This document shows positions 16,607-24,720 of a DNA stretch of 33,289 bases, in pieces. Source of the DNA: JBGSOV01 sp964558715 (lineage in GTDB: Bacteria > Patescibacteriota > Gracilibacteria > CAIRYL01 > GCA-016699755). Below the pieces are notes generated by a model that did not search any database, was not told the DNA's origin, and saw only the letters and a list, made by a program, of their open reading frames with translations. The stretch is taken from assembly GCA_964558715.1 (NCBI GenBank), contig CAZLFD010000011.1:1-33289 (forward strand), in the 5' to 3' direction. Position 1 is the stretch's first letter; every line of letters starts with the position of its first letter. The position numbers and the translations under genes were made by a program.

Positions 16607-18240
16607 TGAACATGAAAAAGCAAACAGCAAACGGCAATCTGCGAACAGCGAACAGCAAACAGCAAACAGGAAAGAGTCATTCCAGCTTCTACCACGGCCA
16701 GCCGTTAACCGAAATCGTGCAGCCATATTATAAGTTGCAATCAGCAATTCGGGAAAAGCCGGTAGACGAGAAACAGTCAACGGCAAACAGCAAACAGCAA
16801 ACAGGGAAACACCCCTTCTGCGTTACGCCTGCGAAAAGTGTGCTTTTGGCGAGAAAGCAGGGGTCTGGTACGATGCGTGGTAATTCACAATCCGTCATTT
16901 GGAAAAAATATTTGTCATTTGTCATTTGTAATCTGAAATTTGTGGCTGTGGCTGTACTTCTTCTTTCTGCAGTACTCACACCTATGGCTGTTGCTGAGGC
17001 GCGCACCGAACCTGCCGCGCCAGCGCGGGTCATTCTCAGTTGGATCAACGAGCAGATGACGGCGATCGATCGATTAAACGCAGAATTGATTGCGAGCGGG
17101 CAAGCTATTGAGGGCAGCAACTGCAAAGCCGGTATTGGTTGGGCGATCGGCTCTACGGCGCGCTTTCGCCTGGGCATTGATGATTTTCAGCGTTCTGTGG
17201 TGAATATTGGCCAAAACAAATGCCTCACCAACGATGTCAATCGCATTGAAAGCCGCATTCAACGCATTGTGCGCGAGACAGCTGAATCGGAACTTTCGTG
17301 CGATACCAACAAAGTGCAATGGGTAAACGGGGTTATCAATCAGATTTATTTTTTAAAGAGTTCGCTTGAGTATTACTCAGACCTGACCGAAGAAGATGAG
17401 GACCGCGCTCGCGAAAACGACATGCATCCGAGCCAGGAATTCAAGCGGAAGTTTGGGTTTGCGCCACCGTTTCTCAATGAGAATTTTTCGTTTATCGCTC
17501 CTGAATACACGAGTGATGCTGTTTGCCCCGATCCGCAATCGTTTTTTTCGTTCCACCAGGTTCTTCAGCAATGGCAGGCGCTTTTGTATCGCATTGAACA
17601 GATCATGGAAATGGGAAAAAACTTTGGCGAAGCTGCGACCAGTTTTTCGAGCGGCTCATCTTCGCTCTTCTCAGATGAAGATTTAGAGCGGATGCGCCGC
17701 AAGGGCAGTGCCGATGGCGAGGCGTGGTTCCGCCGTAATATTGTTCAACCGATCGATGACGTCTTTTTTCTAGAATACGAAGAAGAAGGTACACCGCTGA
17801 TTGCGAAAGATGAATCTGAGGTTCCAGAAACAGTAGAGCTGATGTACAAGAGAGGGGTCTTTGGCCAGGGGCGGACATTAGAAGAGATCAAAGAAGATTA
17901 CGGCCTCGAAACAAACAGTGTAAATAGCATCAATTCTCTCGATGCAGGTACACGCAACTACCCAAACGCACGCACGTCTGGCATTGATGAGCCCCTTACA
18001 AATCGGAAGGTTTACGAGATTCCACAGCGCGAAAGAGAATATATCGAAGACGCCGAAATATTCTTTCACAACGCCATGCTGATGTTGAAAATTCCTACCG
18101 AAGTCAGCCCTGCGGTAGCCGAATCGATCGAAGAACCGCTGATCGAACCTCCGCGCAAGATCGATACATCACGCAAAGAACAAGAAGCTGCCAATCGCCT
18201 GCTAGAGGGAGTCTGTCGCAGTCATGGCGCGTGTTCGTAG
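16603..18240 (+). CDS. Secreted protein with repeat-derived N-terminus (up to 545 aa)
   Basis: Not recognised. The ATG at 16603 overlaps the previous TGA, but the first ~90 codons are read through low-complexity DNA (two copies of an AAACAGC-type repeat), giving a Lys/Gln/Thr-rich tail unlike any signal peptide. The real export signal is at residues 91-132 (MRGNSQSVIWKKYL, then FVAVAVLLLSAVLTP, cleavage near AEA), so the functional start may be the ATG at 16873. The mature part contains Cys pairs (SNCKAG, NKCLTN, LSCDTN, AVCPDP, GVCRSHGACS), long helices and an acidic C-terminus; CDTNKVQWVNG resembles the Cys-helix pattern of the 263-aa operon protein. Its last 19 bases overlap ribD tail to tail. 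It ends the giant-protein operon. Confidence 0.72.
   Translation: MMNMKKQTANGNLRTANSKQQTGKSHSSFYHGQPLTEIVQPYYKLQSAIREKPVDEKQSTANSKQQTGKHPFCVTPAKSVLLARKQGSGTMRGNSQSVIWKKYLSFVICNLKFVAVAVLLLSAVLTPMAVAEARTEPAAPARVILSWINEQMTAIDRLNAELIASGQAIEGSNCKAGIGWAIGSTARFRLGIDDFQRSVVNIGQNKCLTNDVNRIESRIQRIVRETAESELSCDTNKVQWVNGVINQIYFLKSSLEYYSDLTEEDEDRARENDMHPSQEFKRKFGFAPPFLNENFSFIAPEYTSDAVCPDPQSFFSFHQVLQQWQALLYRIEQIMEMGKNFGEAATSFSSGSSSLFSDEDLERMRRKGSADGEAWFRRNIVQPIDDVFFLEYEEEGTPLIAKDESEVPETVELMYKRGVFGQGRTLEEIKEDYGLETNSVNSINSLDAGTRNYPNARTSGIDEPLTNRKVYEIPQREREYIEDAEIFFHNAMLMLKIPTEVSPAVAESIEEPLIEPPRKIDTSRKEQEAANRLLEGVCRSHGACS
16651..16670 (+). repeat. AAACAGC-type repeat, copy 1
   Basis: A 20-base block made of three AACAGCA-like heptamers ending in GG is exactly repeated at 16786-16805. 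Degenerate units extend it upstream to about 16620. It lies inside the 5' part of an ORF but resembles intergenic low-complexity repeat DNA. Confidence 0.75.
16786..16805 (+). repeat. AAACAGC-type repeat, copy 2
   Basis: Exact second copy of the 20-base block at 16651-16670, 135 bases downstream and in the same reading frame, so both encode ANSKQQTGK-like peptides (ANSKQQTGKSH and ANSKQQTGKHP). Confidence 0.75.
16811..16864. repeat. Imperfect inverted repeat within the ORF 5' region
   Basis: ACCCCT (16811-16816) pairs with AGGGGT (16859-16864). Inside it, CGCC (16826-16829) pairs with GGCG (16848-16851), and AAAAG (16834-16838) with CTTTT (16843-16847) around a TGTG loop. The stem has several bulges. 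It is adjacent to the AAACAGC repeats and may belong to the same inserted element. Confidence 0.45.
16910..16943 (+). repeat. ATTTGTC-type dispersed repeat coding part of a signal peptide
   Basis: The stretch contains ATTTGTCATTTGTC and then TGTAATCTGAAATTTGT. Its reverse complement over 16910-16933 matches 29377-29400 at 19 of 24 positions. At 29377 the same word is plainly intergenic. Here it is translated as LSFVICNLKF, the start of the export signal. Confidence 0.6.
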
Positions 18241-19283
18241 ACGGTCGCTACATCGTCACCCAAAGGCAGTGACTGCTCTTCGTGCTCGACAAAATGCTTA
18301 GGAAACCGCTGCGCAAAGAGCGGCACCCCGCTTCTGGGCAGGCGCTTATTCGTTTTGATGATAATCAGTTCGTCGATCAGGTCGGCTTCGATAAAACTAT
18401 TGATCGTACGTGCACCGCCTTCGATCAATACGCTGCGGATTTTGCGTTCCCAGAGCTCTTCGGCAATACGAGCCGGAGGGACAGTGTTCATCTCACTTTT
18501 AATTTGAACACAATTATTGTTCGATAAATCCAGCACACGATCCATTTTGGTAAACATGAGAAAGTTCTCATCACGAAACACGTGGGCATCATGCGGAATC
18601 CGCCGCCGTGGATCGATGATCACGCGTAAAGGGTCGCGCTGTAAATCACCATAACGCACCGAGAGCAGGGGATTATCGGTGATCACCGTATTGGTGCCGA
18701 CAAGAATCGCATCATGCGCCTGGCGCAGCGCATGAGCAAATACTTGCGATTGCGGGCCTGAGATCTGTGTCCGTACCCCCGGCGCCTCGGCGATCATCCC
18801 GTTTTTCGAAACAGCGGCCTTGGCGGTAAAAAAAGGGCGTTTGTGCTGAAATCCGTGCAGAAAAAAGCGATTGATATCTTCTGCTTCTTTGCGCAGTAAG
18901 CCCATGCGCACATGGATTCCGGCAGCGTATAATTGCTCAGATCCACCACAAGCAAAGGGGTTGGGATCGGGCATGGCAATCACTACCTGATGGAGTTTTT
19001 TGCGGATGATCAGATCGGAGCAGGGGGGGGTCTTACCGTGGTGTGAACAAGGTTCTAGATTTACATACAGGCTCGCGCCAGCTACGTCGTAGCCATTGTT
19101 CTCGGCATCCTCGATGGCGGCGGCTTCGGCATGCGCTTCGCCGTATTTGGCATGAAAGCCCTCGCCGATAACGGTTTCGTCACGAACAATCACGGCTCCT
19201 ACCAAAGGGTTGGGTGATACAAACCCCATGCCTTGTTCGGCAAGTTGGAAAGCGCGCTTCATGTAGCGGATATCGGAAAGCAT
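18222..19283 (-). CDS. ribD: Bifunctional riboflavin deaminase/reductase RibD
   Basis: Catalyses two riboflavin steps: deamination of diaminohydroxyphosphoribosylaminopyrimidine, then NADPH reduction of the ribosyl group. The start at 19283 (MLSDIRYMKRAFQLAEQG) is chosen because it matches the family N-terminus (SPNPLVGAVIV at ~23-33) and puts the zinc ligands at H51, C79 and C88 with catalytic E53 (HAEAAA and PCSHHGKTPPC), very close to the E. coli numbering. The reductase half follows from ~residue 145, with NPLLSVRYGD, RDPLRVIIDP and LIEGGARTINSF. A 143-codon upstream extension is open only because it lies antisense to trpR. 353 residues is normal. No other rib gene is present. Its end overlaps the upstream convergent operon by 19 bp. 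Confidence 0.92.
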   Translation of the reverse strand: MLSDIRYMKRAFQLAEQGMGFVSPNPLVGAVIVRDETVIGEGFHAKYGEAHAEAAAIEDAENNGYDVAGASLYVNLEPCSHHGKTPPCSDLIIRKKLHQVVIAMPDPNPFACGGSEQLYAAGIHVRMGLLRKEAEDINRFFLHGFQHKRPFFTAKAAVSKNGMIAEAPGVRTQISGPQSQVFAHALRQAHDAILVGTNTVITDNPLLSVRYGDLQRDPLRVIIDPRRRIPHDAHVFRDENFLMFTKMDRVLDLSNNNCVQIKSEMNTVPPARIAEELWERKIRSVLIEGGARTINSFIEADLIDELIIIKTNKRLPRSGVPLFAQRFPKHFVEHEEQSLPLGDDVATVYEHAP

Positions 19284-19337
19284 TAGCGGAAGAATGTTTC
19301 TTTTGGATATTACGCCTCTTTTTCGTGAAAAAAAACA

Positions 19338-19343
19338 TTGACA
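19338..19343 (+). promoter_or_regulatory. Consensus -35 of the trpR-trpE promoter
   Basis: A perfect TTGACA. The matching -10 is weak (TAGTGT at 19362-19367, 18-base spacing) and lies within the TrpR-like operator palindrome, as in the E. coli trp promoter where operator and -10 overlap. Confidence 0.55.
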
Positions 19344-19357
19344 CCCGCAACACGTGT

Positions 19358-19375
19358 GTACTAGTGTTTCAGTAC
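19358..19375 (+). promoter_or_regulatory. TrpR-like operator
   Basis: GTACT (19358-19362) and AGTAC (19371-19375) form an inverted repeat with 8 bases between arms, and the left arm continues as GTACTAG. The E. coli trpR operator has the same GTACT-8-AGTAC layout, and the trp and aroH operators are close variants. It overlaps the expected -10 of a TTGACA promoter and precedes a trpR homologue with trpE, so autoregulation and tryptophan repression of trpE are likely. Confidence 0.65.
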
Positions 19376-19430
19376 GTTGAGTCAAGTGCACAGAACACTG
19401 CTGACTCACCCCCCATTCACTTTCATCTTC

Positions 19431-19724
19431 ATGAATCCTCTTTCGAAAGCGCAATCGGCACAGCAACTGCGACTCATCCTCAAGTTGATACGAACGACAA
19501 AGAGTGATGCCGAGCTGCATCAACTGCTCGAAGCGATTCTTACACCGAGCGAGCTTGATGGTTTGATGGAGCGGGCACAGATTGTAAAAGGCCTGATCGA
19601 TGGCAAGACGCAGCGCGCTATCTCTGTCGAAACGGGAGCCGGATTGGCGACGATTGCCCGAGGGAGTCGAGAACTCAAGTATGGCAGCGGGATATTGCAG
19701 ACTCTTTTTCAACGTATCAAATGA
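19431..19724 (+). CDS. trpR: TrpR-family tryptophan repressor
   Basis: A DNA-binding repressor that uses L-tryptophan as corepressor. The start at 19431 (MNPLSKAQSAQQLRLILKLI) gives 97 residues, close to the ~108 of E. coli TrpR; an upstream in-frame ATG at 19377 would place the operator's edge next to the start and is less likely. The core LTPSELDGLMERAQIVKGL and helix-turn-helix QRAISVETGAGLATIARGSRELK align without gaps to TrpR. The residues equivalent to tryptophan-contacting T44, R54 and R84 are present (LTP, MER, ARG). It overlaps trpE by 4 bp (ATGA), so repressor and target are co-translated. YerC-type relatives exist, but the operator and neighbour favour true TrpR function. Confidence 0.85.
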   Translation: MNPLSKAQSAQQLRLILKLIRTTKSDAELHQLLEAILTPSELDGLMERAQIVKGLIDGKTQRAISVETGAGLATIARGSRELKYGSGILQTLFQRIK

Positions 19725-21226
19725 AACTCCAGTGCGGTAATCAGGCGGTTTTTGAACTGCGAAAGCAGATTGATATGCGCGATGCGGCAGATATCTACTC
19801 TTCGCTGCGGGTCGAGGGCAAACCGGCGTTTTTGTTTGAGTCGCGTTCCGTCAATCCGCTTTATGGGCGCATGAGCCTGATTGGTATCAACCCGACCCTT
19901 GAAATCGTTGCGCGGGGCGAGCTCGTCACCATCCAGATTTTGCGCCCACGCGGCGAAGCTTTTTTTGTCGATTTTCTTGAATCTGGTATTGCTGACGAAG
20001 TGGATGAGATCGTCGAACGAACAAAAGAGAAGGTCGTACTGCGCATCAAAAAAGACAACAGTTTTTTGCCCGAAGAGCAGCGCACCAGGCGCAAAAACAC
20101 CGTTTCTATCCTCCATCGTTTTCTTAAATTTTTTCGCTGCGAGACCGAATCGCTTCTAGGCGTATATGGTGCTTTTTCGTATGATTTTGCCCGCCTGTTT
20201 GAAGAGCTGCCCAGCGTGCACCCAGAACGCGCGAATGTTCCTGAATATCACTTTTTTCTCTTTGATACTTTTGTCCGTATCGACCTGATCAAAGACACTG
20301 CCGAAATAATCTGCTATCGGAGTTCTGACCTCGAAGTCGAGAAAGCCGTGCTCGATTGCAGTTTACGTGCGAAAGATGAAGCGCTCGTCTGCCCGTATTT
20401 TTCGGTCGGCGAGATCGAATGCGATACTGGTAAACATGAATACGAAGAACTAGTGCGAGCGGCTAAACAGCTCGCCAAACAAGGCGATACTTTTGAAGTC
20501 GTCTTTTCGCGCTGCTTTACTGGCAACTTCTTTGGCGATCCTTTCGCCGTGTATCGCATCTATCGCGAAAAAAATCCTGCTCCGTATCTCTTCTTTTTCG
20601 ACTTTGGCGACGATCAACTGGTGGGCGCCAGCCCCGAAATGATGGTACGTGTCGAGCACGGCAAAGCGCATTTACGCCCGATTTCTGGCACGCGCCCCAG
20701 AGGGGCCGACCCCATTTCCGATCATGAACACATGCTCGAACTACTTAAGTGCGAGAAAGAACGCGCCGAACTCGATATGCTCATCGACCTGGGTCGAAAC
20801 GACCTCAAGCGGGTCTGCGCTCCTGGTATCGACATTACCGCATACCGCGTGGTCGAACGCTACTCACGCGTGATGCACACGATCGCACATCTTACCGGCA
20901 ACCTCCGCCCAGAATGCACGGCACTCGATGCACTGATCGCCTGCCAATCGGCCGGAACGCTTACTGGCGCGCCCAAGGTACAAGCGATGATCGAGATCGA
21001 AAAGCACGAAAAAGCCCGCCGTGGCTATTATGGCGGTTCTGTCGGATATCTTACTTTTGCCGGCGATATGGATACCGGCATCATCATCCGCACGGCGCAT
21101 ATCCACAATGGCCGTTTCGAATTTCGTGTTGGCGCCACGCTGCTCTACGATTCCGATCCGCATGACGAATACCTAGAGACCGAGAATAAGGCGCAAGCTT
21201 TACTTGAGATCTTGAATGGAAACTGA
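19721..21226 (+). CDS. trpE: Anthranilate synthase component I
   Basis: Converts chorismate to anthranilate with ammonia supplied by the TrpG glutaminase; first committed tryptophan step, cytosolic. 501 residues, full length. The N-terminal half carries the regulatory region with FLFESRSVNP, corresponding to the LLES tryptophan-feedback motif. The C-terminal chorismate-binding half shows HLRPISGTRPRG (~318-329), ELDMLIDLGRNDLKRVC, SRVMHTIAHLTG, SAGTLTGAPKVQAM (~406-419), YYGGSVGYLTFAGDMDTGIIIRT and FRVGATLLYDSDPHDEYLETENKA. These distinguish it from isochorismate synthases; PabB is less likely given adjacent TrpR. It starts in an ATGA overlap with trpR and lies under the TrpR-like operator. 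Confidence 0.93.
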   Translation: MKLQCGNQAVFELRKQIDMRDAADIYSSLRVEGKPAFLFESRSVNPLYGRMSLIGINPTLEIVARGELVTIQILRPRGEAFFVDFLESGIADEVDEIVERTKEKVVLRIKKDNSFLPEEQRTRRKNTVSILHRFLKFFRCETESLLGVYGAFSYDFARLFEELPSVHPERANVPEYHFFLFDTFVRIDLIKDTAEIICYRSSDLEVEKAVLDCSLRAKDEALVCPYFSVGEIECDTGKHEYEELVRAAKQLAKQGDTFEVVFSRCFTGNFFGDPFAVYRIYREKNPAPYLFFFDFGDDQLVGASPEMMVRVEHGKAHLRPISGTRPRGADPISDHEHMLELLKCEKERAELDMLIDLGRNDLKRVCAPGIDITAYRVVERYSRVMHTIAHLTGNLRPECTALDALIACQSAGTLTGAPKVQAMIEIEKHEKARRGYYGGSVGYLTFAGDMDTGIIIRTAHIHNGRFEFRVGATLLYDSDPHDEYLETENKAQALLEILNGN

Positions 21227-21471
21227 TTTTTCTTTTGTCATTCTGAATAGAGTCGAAGATTTCTAAACCATGAAGTATACCGCATCAATCATTTATGGAA
21301 ATATCATTTGGGGGTCATTCCGGCTTACCCGGAATCGAGCGGACTTTCCATTCTTTTTTCTGGATTGCCGCGTCACTCCCTACGGTTGTTCCTGGCAACG
21401 ATGCTGCGCGGGTTCACGAAAGTGTATGTGGGAATACCAGATGTCACATGTAAAATTTATCATTTGAAATC
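21227..21471. repeat. trpE-trpG spacer filled with dispersed-repeat remnants
   Basis: About 245 bases with no credible gene. GTCATTCTGAATAGAGTCGA (from 21237) and GTCATTCCGGCTTACCCGGA (from 21314) resemble the short GTCATTC-type interspersed elements of many bacteria. The second contains a perfect 7-bp stem, ATTCCGG/CCGGAAT, at 21317-21335. CTGGATTGCCGCGTCACTCC (21360 onward) looks like a third element. Near trpG, TGTCACATGTAAAATTTATC resembles the ATTTGTC repeats. No Shine-Dalgarno precedes trpG. Confidence 0.55.
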
Positions 21472-22047
21472 ATGAAATCCATCCTTCTCATCGACAACTT
21501 TGATTCGTTTACCTTTAACCTCGTCGATTTCTTCGAACGGGCGGGCGGCAAGCTGACCATCTTTCGTAACGATGTGCCGGTAGACGATGTGCATCCCGCA
21601 GAGTATGACTTGCTACTCATTTCACCAGGGCCGGGCGTGCCGAAGACCTCTGGCAACCTGATGGCGATCATTGAAAAAAGCGTGGGTAAAGTACCGATCT
21701 TTGGTGTGTGCTTAGGGCACGAGGCGTTGGCAGAAGCTTTTGGCGGGAGTCTCAAATTCGTTCCGCCGGTGCACGGCAAAAATTCTGCTATTCTGCACGA
21801 TAGCGCGACTATTTTTGAGGGCTTACCGGCTGGCTTTCTCGGTGGCCGCTATCATTCTTTGGCAGTCGATAAAATGCCGGATGATTTCGAGATTTCCGCA
21901 CGCACTAAAGACGATGTAATCATGGCGATGCGGCACAAGAGCCTGCCGATCGAAGCCGTGCAATTCCACCCCGAATCGGTACTGACAATGAAAGACAATG
22001 TCGGGCTGCAGCTGGTAGAGAATGTGATGCAGGTGCTGGCGCGCTAG
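21472..22047 (+). CDS. trpG: Anthranilate synthase glutamine amidotransferase
   Basis: Hydrolyses glutamine and channels ammonia to TrpE. 191 residues, normal for a stand-alone class I amidotransferase. MKSILLIDNFDSFTFNLVDF is the classic TrpG/PabA N-terminus; SPGPGVPKTSG forms the oxyanion loop; the nucleophile is C80 in GVCLGHEAL (most relatives have GHQ rather than GHE); H166 and E168 lie in QFHPES. It may also serve PabB if one exists elsewhere. It is separated from trpE by repeat remnants, and bases 21691-21754 are repeated exactly at 27036-27099 in a trpG fragment beyond the restriction cassette. The part downstream of that repeat differs substantially from the fragment. Confidence 0.93.
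   Translation: MKSILLIDNFDSFTFNLVDFFERAGGKLTIFRNDVPVDDVHPAEYDLLLISPGPGVPKTSGNLMAIIEKSVGKVPIFGVCLGHEALAEAFGGSLKFVPPVHGKNSAILHDSATIFEGLPAGFLGGRYHSLAVDKMPDDFEISARTKDDVIMAMRHKSLPIEAVQFHPESVLTMKDNVGLQLVENVMQVLAR
21691..21754 (+). repeat. 64-bp direct repeat, left copy (inside trpG)
   Basis: Begins at GTACCGATCTTTGGTG and ends at GGCGGGAGTCTCA; it encodes the nucleophile region of TrpG. The identical 64 bases occur at 27036-27099, 5345 bp away and in the same orientation, so the pair brackets the restriction-modification cassette. Confidence 0.95.
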
Positions 22048-22172
22048 CGGGTGGTTGTTGCTTCAGAAAACACAGATGATGGGCGGCAATATGTGGTTGC
22101 TTCTCCGCGGAAAGAAAAAGCGATACATTAATGGGCTATAGGTCAAAAGGTGCCACAACTAAAGACAGGAGT

Positions 22173-24716
22173 TTAGCCAGGCTTATTCACAAATACTTCA
22201 TCATCCGCCTTCTCTGAGTGCTGTTTAAACTCTTGTTTCGAGATTACCGTATCAAAAAGCCCAACATCGCCACCTTCGTGACGATCTATTCCAGCATATA
22301 CCAGACTTGCATCTTCGTAGCGCTTAAACTTGTACACCGCATCATTCATCAAAGAGCTGTTAAACACATTAAGACTAACAAGCAACTCAAAATCTTTTTT
22401 TGTTAAACCGGTGACTTTTTTAAATAAGCCTGGTTCCAACTCAGTGATTACATCTTTCAGCGTATGTTCACGAAAGTCAGTTAGATACATGAATACTGGT
22501 ATACGGGTAGCAAACTTGATCAGCTTTTCCTGGATCATCTTTCGTGCACTCTTCACCTCTTTTTCTTCGTCGGATAACTCTTTTTTATCCTGTTTTGTTG
22601 GTTTAGTATCGCTTTCTGCTTGCTCTTTTTTCTTTTTATCAACTGATTCGGCTTTGTTGATAATAGTTTCGATATCCTGATTTAAACTACGAAACCCTTC
22701 GATGCTACTAAGCGCCTCCATTGCTTCTTTATTTTCCATCAGTCGTTTTAATGTGTTGTTGTCGACATTTACCAAGAGGGCGCTTTCCCAACGGCGTGCA
22801 AGCAAAGTCGCTGTAGTACCACTCATTGCCATATCAAGGATTCCAGCGGCGTCAATCTGCTTCATTGCACTACCGTCGTACGCAAGCACAGGCAGGAAGT
22901 GAATAAAATCTTCCACACACTTTTCTGGACTAGTCGCTTTATCACTCAACTCAACACTGTAGCTAGCAATCTGGTGAAGTGCCCGATTCGGTGCAAAATC
23001 AAACACGTAACATTCTTGTTTGATGATGTCTTCTTGATTTGGTGATTTACTGTCGGGGTTTTTTACTGTCCACGGAGTCTGAACTCGAAAAGCTGCCTGG
23101 AAGTAGGTTTCGGGAGTAGTGAGGTTGCGCAACATGAAGATACCAGTCCACGGTTTGACCGATACACCCGTCATAAGCTTCCCGCAAGAGAGCGTAATCG
23201 TTTTAGAGTGTAGCGGATCGTCCATAGCTTCTAGCACTGGTTTAAGGGCTTGTACGCCCTGACCTGCAGCGTTTCCAGCTGCAATAACGACCTCGTAACC
23301 ATGGTAGAAGGTATTTTGTCGTTTTTGTAATAAGTTGGCCATTGCATAACAAGCAGCCACCGATGGCAAGAACCATAGTGTGTGATTTAACACCTGCAGT
23401 AACTCTGCATGGGAGAATGGCATGGGAGGCTTTTTGGCACCTAGTTTTAGGTTGTCGACAGTTGTCTCCTGAAAGGCACCTCGGATCAGATCGAGCCACT
23501 TCTGCACCTCGTCTTCGTATACAAATACTGCATCACCACCTTTACCTTTAGCACGGAAAAACTCGTTCAAATCGAATTCGTTAAACTCACCATCCATCGC
23601 TATTTCACGAATCGCATCCGGCATCTGGTACGTCATCATCACCATCCGTGGTAATGCAGCATAGGGATTAGCACCAGCTGACTCCGGCCAACTTTCTTTC
23701 GCCCGCTGTTCATCTGAATATGTCCAGTTAAATATCTGTTCTTCAATAAACTCACCAGATTGAATCGCTCGAAAAGGTGTACCGGAAAGATATAAATAAG
23801 CTCCCGTCTTTATTGGCAACGCTGCCTCAGAGAATTCCATTTCGTCTTTGATTCCATCAGTAATCTTATCCTCTTCACCTTCAAAAAGTTCTTTTGCACT
23901 TTCTCGCCAAGCACCGTAGTGATACTCATCAAAAATTACACAATCCCAGTTCTCTTCGTGTACCCATTTATTCTTTTCTTTAATCTTGCCTTTATTATTG
24001 CTTGGAAGATGGTTTTGGAATGAGCCAAAATATACAAAAGGTTTTGCTTTATCAATAGTTTCATAGGTAAATCCGTCATCAAGAACAGCGTTAAAAAACT
24101 GCCAGCCCTCAAAATCAACATGGCTATTTAAATCTTCTCTCCATGAATTTTCTACTGCTGGCTTGAAAGTAAGAACCAACACTCGCTTCCACTTCATTTT
24201 CTTTGCTAACTGATATGAAGCAAACGTCTTGCCGAATCGCATCTTTGCGTTCCACAAAAAGTGCGGTGTCTTTTTATTGTTCTCTTTCTTGGATTCAGTA
24301 AAGTATTGTAGGGTTTTTTCAACCGCAGCTGCCTGCTCTGGTCTCATGCCGAACGTTTGGTGTCTGTTTTCGATATTAGCTTCACCAGTGACTACAGCAG
24401 TATAAGCGGCTTCAACTTCTTTAGTCGTACACTGGAACCACTCTGTACCTTTCTCGCGTTTAATACCCTTACCCTCCAAAACCTTGTGGACTTCATGATC
24501 CATAAACGACCCGCCATCTTTACGCATTGCGGGTAATTCAAGCAAAATCCGGTACTGCACATTGACAGTACCCACTTGCTGCACTACACGCCCTTCAACT
24601 GAATTAACGGTATACCCAACTTTTATCCAGCCTTTTTTGTCTGGTACGCCGATGAGCTCGTAAGCATATATTTTTGGATCCGCTGGTGGACGTGGTGGGA
24701 AGAATTTTTGTGACAT
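22173..24716 (-). CDS. GIY-YIG nuclease-SF2 helicase restriction subunit
   Basis: Likely DNA-cleaving and translocating subunit of a restriction system, 847 residues. Residues ~15-95 match the T5orf172/GIY-YIG fold: KIYAYEL, GWIKVGYT, R43 in GRVVQQ, FMDHEVHKVL and GTEWF. An SF2 helicase follows: motif I AKMRFGKT (157-164), motif Ia VLVLTFKPAV, motif II DEYH (263-266), motif III LSGTPF, and a variant motif VI QAAFRVQTPW. A Lys/Glu/Asp-rich, coiled-coil-like linker (about KKKKEQAESDTKPTKQDKKE) precedes a C-terminal domain. Fusion of the nuclease to the helicase N-terminus differs from classical HsdR and Res subunits, which carry PD-(D/E)XK domains. It starts 4 bases after the methyltransferase stop. 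Confidence 0.82.
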   Translation of the reverse strand: MSQKFFPPRPPADPKIYAYELIGVPDKKGWIKVGYTVNSVEGRVVQQVGTVNVQYRILLELPAMRKDGGSFMDHEVHKVLEGKGIKREKGTEWFQCTTKEVEAAYTAVVTGEANIENRHQTFGMRPEQAAAVEKTLQYFTESKKENNKKTPHFLWNAKMRFGKTFASYQLAKKMKWKRVLVLTFKPAVENSWREDLNSHVDFEGWQFFNAVLDDGFTYETIDKAKPFVYFGSFQNHLPSNNKGKIKEKNKWVHEENWDCVIFDEYHYGAWRESAKELFEGEEDKITDGIKDEMEFSEAALPIKTGAYLYLSGTPFRAIQSGEFIEEQIFNWTYSDEQRAKESWPESAGANPYAALPRMVMMTYQMPDAIREIAMDGEFNEFDLNEFFRAKGKGGDAVFVYEDEVQKWLDLIRGAFQETTVDNLKLGAKKPPMPFSHAELLQVLNHTLWFLPSVAACYAMANLLQKRQNTFYHGYEVVIAAGNAAGQGVQALKPVLEAMDDPLHSKTITLSCGKLMTGVSVKPWTGIFMLRNLTTPETYFQAAFRVQTPWTVKNPDSKSPNQEDIIKQECYVFDFAPNRALHQIASYSVELSDKATSPEKCVEDFIHFLPVLAYDGSAMKQIDAAGILDMAMSGTTATLLARRWESALLVNVDNNTLKRLMENKEAMEALSSIEGFRSLNQDIETIINKAESVDKKKKEQAESDTKPTKQDKKELSDEEKEVKSARKMIQEKLIKFATRIPVFMYLTDFREHTLKDVITELEPGLFKKVTGLTKKDFELLVSLNVFNSSLMNDAVYKFKRYEDASLVYAGIDRHEGGDVGLFDTVISKQEFKQHSEKADDEVFVNKPG

Positions 24717-24720
24717 ATTA

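Noticed and set aside
19284..19712. 143-codon N-terminal extension of ribD on the minus strand
   Set aside because: It is antisense to trpR and the operator, has no family similarity, and RibD zinc-ligand numbering fits the start at 19283.
21270..21467. 65-codon plus-strand ORF between trpE and trpG
   Set aside because: It runs through the GTCATTC-type repeats and a palindrome; the composition is non-coding and no motif is seen.
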